Source of the DNA: Alligator mississippiensis
Lineage: Eukaryota; Chordata; Crocodylia; Alligatoridae
Assembly (NCBI RefSeq): GCF_030867095.1
Contig: NC_081824.1
Location: forward strand, 349,530,203 to 349,594,202
DNA length: 64,000 bases
Direction of reading: 5' to 3'
In this document: positions 57,561 to 64,000 of the stretch, piece by piece
Numbering within the stretch: position 1 is the stretch's first letter
Layout of the letters: every line of letters starts with the position of its first letter
Made by a program: the position numbers and the translations under genes
The notes under the pieces: model-generated
The model's database searches: none
What the model was told of the DNA's origin: nothing
Seen by the model: only the letters and a program-made list of their open reading frames with translations

Positions 57561-58859
57561 GTACAGAATCTAGTTCATTTCCTTCCTGTTAAAAGTGCAA
57601 TGGATTAAAAATCTATCAGAAATTGCCTGTGATAATACATTACCAAATATGGCAAACTAATTTAACAAAAATCTAACCTTTCCTCTTTTAATATGGCAAC
57701 CTTAACAGATTCTGATGGATTATGCAGTATCAGCTGGAATCTCATAAAATGTCTAAGAACAATTACCCCTTAGTTGGTTTAAACTTTCCAGTGCAGTCAC
57801 TAAAGGTTATGAAATTTAACTTGTCTCACCTCTTAAAGGGATATTCAAGGTGAAGAGGAAGACACAATTCTCTCTTCCATTTGCCACACTGTATGTTTGT
57901 CCACCTTTGGTTGTATTTATGCATATAAAGTAACAATATAACAGTAATAGGTTTAATTCCTAGTTTTGGCCCTTGACTGTGTTTTGCCTTTGCAGGGTTG
58001 AGGGGGAGGGGGGAGGGGAGTAGGGGGGCACTACACTCTGCTTCTGAGGCGTTTGCTTTGAGAAGCAAGAACAAAAAGAGCTAAAGGAAGGCTAAAGGAA
58101 GAGTCTGTGTCCTCCCTCTTACAAAATGCCTTGTTGCTGTGCCCTGCCAGCTGTGAGGGTAGGAGGCACCTTTGCCAAGAGCCCAGTCAGGGCCAAGTCC
58201 CTTCAGCTTCTCTCCCCCAGAGAAGGAAGGAAGCCAGAGAAGGTTGAAATGGTTGGTTTCCAGGGCAAGAAACCCAGGGGGTAGAGGACAGCTAAATCCC
58301 TATAGCCTGCTCCAGCATCCTGACTACGTTCAGTCATCTCATCACCTATCCCTCTGGCTCTCCTGGCTCTGAACTCTGCGCAGGGACTGCCTACGGCAAA
58401 ACGTAAGAGTTGCCATTGACTGGGTCAGACCCTCGGTGTCGCAGTGGCAGAGAGCAGATACTGAAAGGAGTGAACAGGAGATGGCCAGTTTCCACTGCTC
58501 CTCTCTCACATGCAGCCTCCAACAGTGAAGGTCTAGGAAGTTGCAATTCAGAGGCTATATTCCTAGCTCCTACGCTCAATAGTGACCGCTCACTACTGGA
58601 TTGGAATTTATCCAATCCGTTTGCATCCTGTGAAATTGGCAGCTTCCGCATCCCGTGGCAGTGAGGTCCACACTCAAATGGGACACAGCATGCCTCCTGT
58701 TAGCTTGAAACTGACTACCTCCTTGGTGCAATTTGTGACCCTGAGTTCTTATATGGCGGGAGAGAGCAAATGACAAATCTCTGTTGACTTTCTCTGCCAC
58801 TTAACATTGTGAAGGCTATGGCATGCTGCCAGGAGAGCGAGGGGAGTTGATTCTTCCTC
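57561..58859. other. Intergenic sequence between LIMS1 and RANBP2
   Basis: AT-rich first, with a G-rich patch near 58000-58030. The piece at about 58403-58460 ('gttgccattgactgggtcagacc') recurs inverted at 61319-61345 ('ggtctgacccagtcagtggc') and resembles a dispersed amniote repeat. No gene recognised; small ORFs are chance. Confidence 0.45.
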
Positions 58860-59135
58860 TCTATTCAGAGCAGGTGAGGCCACATCTGGAGTACTGTGTC
58901 CTGTTTTGGGGCCCCCCACTACAGGAAGGGAGCGGTCTGGTTGGGGCAGCCCTGCTCTGAGCAGGGGCTGGACTGCAGGAGGTCTCGTGCACCAGCACAG
59001 GCTGGGGACCAGCTGGCAGTCCTGAAGAAAAGGCCCTGGGGCTTACAGCAGATAATAAGCTGAATAGGAGCCAGCAGCGTGCCCTGGTTACCAAGAAGGC
59101 TAACGGCATACTGGGCTGCATTGGTGAGAGCCCCC
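58860..59135 (+). mobile_element. Rearranged CR1 fragment
   Basis: 'gtgaggccacatctggagtactgtgtcctgttttggggcc' (CR1 ORF2, [14 protein letters not shown]) precedes 'gataataagctgaataggagccagcagcgtgcc...aaggctaacggcatactgggctgcattgg', although in intact CR1 the second segment lies upstream of the first. The fragment is thus scrambled or derived from two insertions. Confidence 0.7.
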
Positions 59136-59179
59136 CCCAGCACAACAAAGTAAGGGCGGGAAGGGAATAGGCCCGGGGA

Positions 59180-59440
59180 AAGGGTGGGGCGGGGCTACCC
59201 AATGGGAGGTGAGAACGAGAAAGTGCACGGATGTTGGGGCGGGGCTATGTGGCAGGGGGTGTGGCTTCTCGATGGGGAGAGGAACGTGAAAATGCCCGGA
59301 TGTTGGGGGCGGGGCTACTGCCACAGGAAGGAAGGGGAAAGTGCCCGGATGTTAGGGGCGGGGTTACGCAACAGGGGGTGTGGTCACTCAGGAGGGAGGG
59401 GGAGAGGAACGTGTGAAAGTGCCCAGATGTTGAGAAGGCT
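59180..59440 (+). repeat. Tandem repeat with GC boxes upstream of RANBP2
   Basis: Units at about 59219, 59287, 59335 and 59413 share 'gtgaaartgcccggatgttg' and are mostly followed by GGGGCGGGGCTA. GC boxes (Sp1/KLF type) occur at about 59185, 59235, 59305 and 59355, and a CCAAT at 59199-59203. Unit length varies from 50 to 76 bp. Confidence 0.75.
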
Positions 59441-59720
59441 CAAACGGAACTGTAGGGGGTGCGCATGCGCCTCAAGCATTCTCTTCCGTCACTTCCGCTT
59501 CCCGCCGTGCGACCCGGGCTCTCGCTCGTAGTCGCGGGCGGTTCGCGTCACTCTCGCCGTGCGGCGCTGCCGGGTCGCCCCTTGGAGACCGGTTGACCGC
59601 CGCGGCTGCCATGATGCGGCGCAGTAAGGCCGAGGTGGAGCGGTACATCGCCTCCGTGCAGGCCGCCGCGCCGTCCCCCCGCGAGGTGAGAGCGGCCGGG
59701 CCTAGCCGGCCCGGCAGGCT
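59441..59720 (+). promoter_or_regulatory. RANBP2: RANBP2 CpG-island promoter
   Basis: CpG-dense DNA surrounding the first exon, in contrast to the CpG-poor remainder. It includes a perfect NRF1 palindrome GCGCATGCGC at 59461-59470 and ETS-type ACTTCCG at 59491-59497 with a second CTTCCG at 59482-59487. This is a TATA-less housekeeping promoter layout; the start of transcription is probably between 59480 and 59600 (inference). Confidence 0.75.
59611..59685 (+). CDS. RANBP2: RANBP2 exon 1
   Basis: RANBP2 (Nup358) is a giant nucleoporin of the cytoplasmic filaments of the nuclear pore, with Ran-binding domains, zinc fingers and SUMO E3 activity. This exon encodes its start: (M)MRRSKAEVERYIASVQAAAP then SPRE, close to recalled human MRRSKADVERYIASVQGSTPSPRQ. 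Two ATGs are adjacent at 59611 and 59614; human begins at the second, but scanning favours the first, which has G at -3. Donor gt at 59686, phase 0. Same strand as LIMS1. Confidence 0.95.
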
Positions 59721-60194
59721 TGAATTTGGGAGCTTGACTTTTGGGCCTTGCCCGACTGAGTTTGGCCTTGATAAAGATGGGGGGAGGGGAGGAGTTCTAG
59801 CTCTTCCTGGCTGTTCTTGGGTGTGTCAAGTCACGGGATCCTGGTGAATGGCGAAGGGAAAGCAGATTGGGATTTATCACTTTCTCTTTCCCACCACAGC
59901 ATACCTAGGAGTTGGAAAAGGAAACTAGTAAGTTGACAGTTTCCAGCTATCAGGCAGTTCTTTCTCGCTGTGTTTCATTCAGGTGTGACCTCCCTGGCAC
60001 TGGCTGTGAGGGAGGCGGGGAGTTTTGGCCAATTCCAAGAGGGATGGGACCGGCTCTTGGAGGAAGGGGGCAGAGGAGCTAGCAAGCAGGGGAGTGAGGG
60101 GTGTGGCCTTGGAGTCAGGGCTTCCTAGTTTTGAAATGCCAGAGGCTGCAAGTGAGAGAGGAACTGTGGGAAAACCCCTGGTGGTCGCCAGATG
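59686..60194. other. RANBP2 intron 1, 5' part
   Basis: Purine-rich sequence after the CpG island; no repeat family recognised. Confidence 0.5.
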
Positions 60195-60370
60195 ACTTTC
60201 TTTGGGTAAATCCAATATCTTTTATTAGACCTGCTCAAATAGAACCATAGAAAATTAGGGTTGGAAAAGGGACCTCAGGGAGGTCATCTAGTCCAACTCC
60301 CTGCTCAAAGCAGGACCATCCCCAACTACATCATCCCAGTCAAGGCTTTGTTGGAAACGTGGGACAGTTT
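60195..60370 (-). mobile_element. Family D fragment followed by CR1 3' tail
   Basis: 60195-60240 ('gggtaaatccaatatcttttattagacc') is the 3' core of family D on the minus strand. 60241-60370 ('accatagaaaattagggttggaaaagggacctcagggaggtcatctagtccaactcc...') is a minus-strand CR1 3' end of the older type. Confidence 0.7.
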
Positions 60371-60469
60371 GAATAAGAAGATTGAGAGAAGAGAAACATT
60401 CAGCATGTAAATTAGTTTTGCAGTCAACAAGTCCTATCATTAGGAAATAGGAAGAGCCCTTTTCTCCCC

Positions 60470-60762
60470 AGCACCACCTGGGGTGATGAGGAACAATGGT
60501 AATAAGCTGATGGAGAATAGGTTTAGGTTAGAGATCAGGAGGTGATATTTTACAGTTAGGGTGGCCAAAATCGGAACCAGCTTCCCAGGGAAGTGGTCCT
60601 TGCCTCTATCTTGGGTAAATTCAGAAAGAGGTTGGGTGATCACCTGTCTGGGGTCTTGTGAACCCAGCATTCATTCCTGCCTGTGGCAGGGGGTCAGGCT
60701 AGATGATCTGTTCAGGTCCTTCCTGACCCTAGCTACTATGAAACTATGACACTATGAAGTGA
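60470..60762 (+). mobile_element. CR1 LINE 3' end
   Basis: 'ggttagagatcaggaggtgatattttacagttagggtggcc', 'accagcttcccagggaagtgg' and 'aggctagatgatctgttcaggtccttcctgacccta' ending in 'actatgaaactatgacactatgaag' with the ATGAAACT-type terminal repeats of CR1. Confidence 0.8.
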
Positions 60763-61084
60763 TATTAGATTATCTAAGGGCTGGGCATCATAGGCACTGA
60801 CATGACAGGGTAGTGATCGGGCAAAGGAACACTAGGGCAATCAGCCCTGCGGGGAAAGGCCACAGTTTGATAGCAGAGAAGTCATTGCATTGATAGCCAG
60901 GTCCTGAATAACCCATTGCTGCACAAGAGGCTCAGTGTATTTATATGCCTCACTGGTTTGTACAGCCTGTTCTTTGTATGTAACATCAGGTAGGAAGAAA
61001 AGACAGGAGTCGGATGGGACTGAGGCAGTAGAGCCAAGGAGATAGAGAACACTGTTAGTGTGCTAGCATGGTAACATCCTTAGC

Positions 61085-61255
61085 TCCAGTTGGAAACATT
61101 CTTCTTAGCAAGCTTTCAGGTACAAATGCCCAGCTTGCTAAGAAGAATTTGTCCAACTATTTGAGTCGGTCTAATAAAAGATATCAGATTTATGCAAAGA
61201 ACCTTGTCTGCCTGTGTCTTTAGAGAAACACAGCTACAGTCTACACCCCTGGTCA
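61085..61255 (+). repeat. Dispersed repeat family D, copy 6
   Basis: 'agcaagctttcaggtacaaatgcccagcttgctaag' (local inverted duplication), then 'gtccaactatttgagtcggtct', 'aataaaagatatcagattta', 'ccttgtctgcctgtgtc' and 'acacagctacagtctac'. Confidence 0.7.
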
Positions 61256-62189
61256 TAGCTAGGTCACGTTCCCTTTCAGCCTCTGCTCTGCCACGGGCAC
61301 AGTGATACTAAGCAAGATGGACTTATGGTCTGACCCAGTCAGTGGCAGTTCTTATATATTGGGAAAAGTGTTTGTTCTTGGCATGTTGAATATAGCAGGG
61401 AAGAGGGTCTGGGTGGCCAGCTCCCTAGCTGTCAAGCCCAGAAAGTGGTCAGTAAGCTGTCATGGTAGTCATGGGTGCCCCTGGCCTGTTGAAAAGCCAC
61501 ATTTGACCTTTTTTTCAAAGGTCTCATGCAGCCATGCATGAGGTCTGTTTTTACTGTTTACCTTGCTGCAAACTGCAGTGGTAGGATATTTAACAATGCA
61601 GCCTTTTTATGTCATCGCACATCCGTGTGCACTGTAACACACAGAAGGATTTAGACGGGATCAGTGGACGCAGCAATTGTACTGTCTCATACCTGAGCAA
61701 ACATGCAGGGATTTTGTTGAGGCTGAGTCACAGAATTCAGATCCTTTTTAAACCAAATGATGACAAGTTGGTATTCATTGAATATAAGAAGTTGGCCATT
61801 GCAAGTGTTTATTAACCACACCCCACTTTTAATACTTTTCATCTCTTTGTTTTCTGTGTGAAAGACCTACAGAAATGGGGAGCACTGAGTGACTCTGTGA
61901 ACTATGCTACAGCTGAATGCAAGGAGTAAACAGTAGAAATAGATGCTTCTTATTCCTCAGTTGCACAGTATCCAAGATCAGTGTGACTACACTGCTTCAT
62001 TAGTCCCTTTTTAGTAGACTAGCTCACAGGCATCTTCAGATTTCAGTTTTGAATCTATACCATAGTCCATAGAGGCAAGTTTGACTTTTAAATCTGTCCT
62101 ACCTTCATTCAGAAAATCACTGTATTTGATTTAAGATGGGTGACTTGAAGTGAGGAGAGGTTTAAAAATATACAGCATTTAATCTGAGC
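61256..62189. other. RANBP2 intron 1 sequence
   Basis: Contains the dispersed-repeat piece at about 61270-61360 described for 58403; otherwise AT-rich and featureless. Confidence 0.45.
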
Positions 62190-62370
62190 CCCCAAGGTCT
62201 GGAATAGACTGCTGCCAGAGGTGGTTCAAGCAAGCCTTCAAGACCAATTTGAATGTTTATCTTGCTGGGATCCTATGACCCCTGCTCACTTACTGCCCCT
62301 GGGGCAGGGAGCTGGACTTGAAGATCTTCCAAGGTCCCCTCCAGCCCTAATGTCTATGAAATATATGAAA
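62190..62370 (+). mobile_element. CR1 LINE 3' end
   Basis: 'caaggtctggaatagactgctgccagaggtggt', 'cttgctgggatcctatgacccc' and 'cttccaaggtcccctccagccctaatgtctatgaaatatatgaaa': the last 180 bp of a CR1. Confidence 0.88.
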
Positions 62371-63385
62371 TAATGGCTCATCTTCTATTTGCCACAGATC
62401 TTAAATGAGCTGAAAGTTGAATATTATCCTGTTAACAAAAAAGTGCTTGAACTTACTGCTGCAAACCAAGCAAAATTCTTAGTTTTCAACTCAATGTCCA
62501 GAGTTCATCCTCCTTTCATAGAATTTCCTTGTGGCCTTCCTGTTCCTTGCAGGCTTTCCAGATAATTATTGGGTAGTTTTTGATTGCCATCGATGCAGTA
62601 GTTCTCTGACCGTGGTGTATAGAAGGCTGATATTTCTCAGAGTACTGTCTGGATGTGTAATGTTGAGTTATCTTGATTGCAGTTTCAAAACTGCATTTAA
62701 AGGAACCTCACTGTATATTGAATATTTTAAATATTTCCCTCCAGTTAAGCAGTTGCTGTAGTTGACATACACATGTTAAACAATTGTTGAATGTGGGAAG
62801 TGATCCACATACAGTGTGTCTGATTATAAATTAACTTTTGCACAAGCACAATTCTTCCTCTTAGAGAGAGCTAACAGGGTATCAGGAGTACTCTGGCTAG
62901 AAATAATGTGCTATTTCTGAAATTGTGAAAATCAGTTTCTGCTGATAGACTTGTTCTGGTGTATATAATTTAAGAGGGAGTTCATCTAGATAGATGCATA
63001 ATAGACTTTCGGCAGCAAATTTACTCTGTTTTGACCAAAATGATCCTGTTTAGTGTGCCACTTGTTGCTTTTATAGTCAACAAAAACATTCCCAATATAT
63101 ACTCGGGCAGTGAAGTTTTCTATTTGCTAGGTAGCTTAATTTGCCTATGTATAGGGTATTAGTACTGTGCATAAATAGGAAGTAGGACTTTATAATAGTT
63201 TGGGGTAAGAATAACACAGAATTTAATGAGAAACTGGAGTACGATTGAAAATACGTATCTAAAGTTTAGTCCCTTAGTTGAATACAGATAAACTGAAAAT
63301 CATGTTTAAACTATTTTGGTTAAATATAGGAACATTGTATTTTATGAAAGTTTTGCCATAACACTTCATGTTTCTCGTCTCCTAG
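62371..63385. other. RANBP2 intron 1, 3' part
   Basis: AT-rich; nothing recognised before the acceptor tag at 63383-63385. Confidence 0.5.
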
Positions 63386-63453
63386 AAATCAATTAAAGGA
63401 TTCTTTTTTGCTAAGCTGTATTATGAAGCAAAAGAATATGAACTTGCTAAAAG
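63386..63453 (+). CDS. RANBP2: RANBP2 exon 2
   Basis: 68 nt, acceptor ctcctag, donor AG|GTAACA (gt at 63454). Encodes KSIKGFFFAKLYYEAKEYEL then AK plus two bases of R47, aligned to human KSMKGFYFAKLYYEAKEYDLAKK. It begins the N-terminal TPR-like helical region (residues 25-47). Confidence 0.95.
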
Positions 63454-63932
63454 GTAACATACATTAAAAACATTGTTTTTAATTACGGTGATGGCTAATT
63501 ACATATTATTATTATATAGCTATTTATCATATGTACTTTAAATACCAAAACTGTGAATTTCAGGTAGTGTTCAGTGCATCTTACCCTCAATGCAACTTGG
63601 TAGAGCGAGAGAGATTTTAGAGTGAGAGGTGGGGGGGTGGGAGCAGAGAACCTGAAGGAAAGCTGGAACTAGAAAAGTAAAACTATGCTTTGAGGTAGTC
63701 GCAGTTCTACAGCACAGTATACATTTATTGGTTCTTTGTGCTGTCCAAATATTTACTAACAAGTGTTGCATTGGTATATACCAGATAAACGCTGTGTGCT
63801 GCTTTGGAGCTGCAGAGCCAAATGCTGTGGTTTGAACCCTCACTATTCAGCACAAGAATGGGTTAAGTTTTTAGATTTTTTTTTTAAGTAGTGATCAGGA
63901 AACTTTTATTTCTTTTTTTTCTTTCTTTCTAG
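63454..63932. other. RANBP2 intron 2
   Basis: AT-rich 479-bp intron with a T-rich tract before the acceptor. No feature. Confidence 0.6.
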
Positions 63933-64000
63933 GTATATATCAACATACCTTAGCGTACAGGAGAGAGATCCAAAAGCTCACAGATTCCTTGGCCAGCTCT
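63933..64000 (+). CDS. RANBP2: RANBP2 exon 3, truncated by window end
   Basis: Acceptor AG at 63931-63932 after a C/T-rich tract. Completes R47 and encodes YISTYLSVQERDPKAHRFLG then QL, matching human YICTYINVQERDPKAHRFLGLL. It covers the first TPR helices. The exon continues past the window. Confidence 0.95.

Noticed and set aside
59441-59720. Bidirectional promoter
   Set aside because: No head-to-head gene upstream; LIMS1 runs in the same direction and ends about 2 kb before.
1-64000. tRNA, rRNA, CRISPR array or bacterial operon
   Set aside because: Nothing of the kind is visible; all structure is that of vertebrate nuclear DNA.

Overview
This window is vertebrate nuclear DNA: split genes with GT-AG introns, long AT-rich introns, one CpG-rich promoter and many interspersed repeats. 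CR1 LINEs, hAT/Harbinger-like miniature DNA elements and retroviral solo LTRs dominate, and there is no Alu, L1 or B1. That mix points to a non-mammalian amniote, most likely a crocodilian (inference from repeat content and protein similarity; species not determined).

Region 1 (about 1-57.5 kb, + strand) holds the whole coding part of LIMS1 (PINCH1), the five-LIM-domain adaptor of the ILK-PINCH-parvin focal-adhesion complex. Two alternative coding first exons (717-823 and 25254-25435) can each splice to the common exon at 29018. Eight more exons follow, and the reconstructed core protein is 325 residues, the length of human PINCH1. There are two homologous, alternative C-terminal exons: 53890-54037 ends in a lysine-rich tail, and 56184-56298 gives the usual GRK end. 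The 24.4-kb intron after the first exon and the 9-kb intron 38.2-43.8 kb carry most of the repeats.

Region 2 (57.5-59.6 kb) is a short intergenic gap with a scrambled CR1 fragment and a tandem repeat carrying GC boxes. It leads into a CpG-rich promoter with an NRF1 palindrome and ETS sites.

Region 3 (59.6-64.0 kb, + strand) is the start of RANBP2 (nucleoporin Nup358): exons 1 and 2 and part of exon 3, encoding the N-terminal TPR region and cut by the window edge. LIMS1 next to RANBP2 in the same orientation matches the order I recall for other vertebrates.

Repeats that can be dated or structured from sequence alone: two solo LTRs of one family, each with its own 5-bp target duplication (one sits inside a CR1); hAT-type elements with 8-bp duplications at 10733-11030 and 24019-24492, the latter inside an old CR1; a nested element at 27198-27672; a pair of equal-length (487-488 bp) elements at 3789 and 11838; and a dispersed family sharing a TCTAATAAAAG(A/G)TATCA core at six or more sites. 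I found no novel gene system. The items most worth a second look are the duplicated terminal LIMS1 exon, the promoter-proximal GC-box repeat of RANBP2, and the nested or unclassified repeats.
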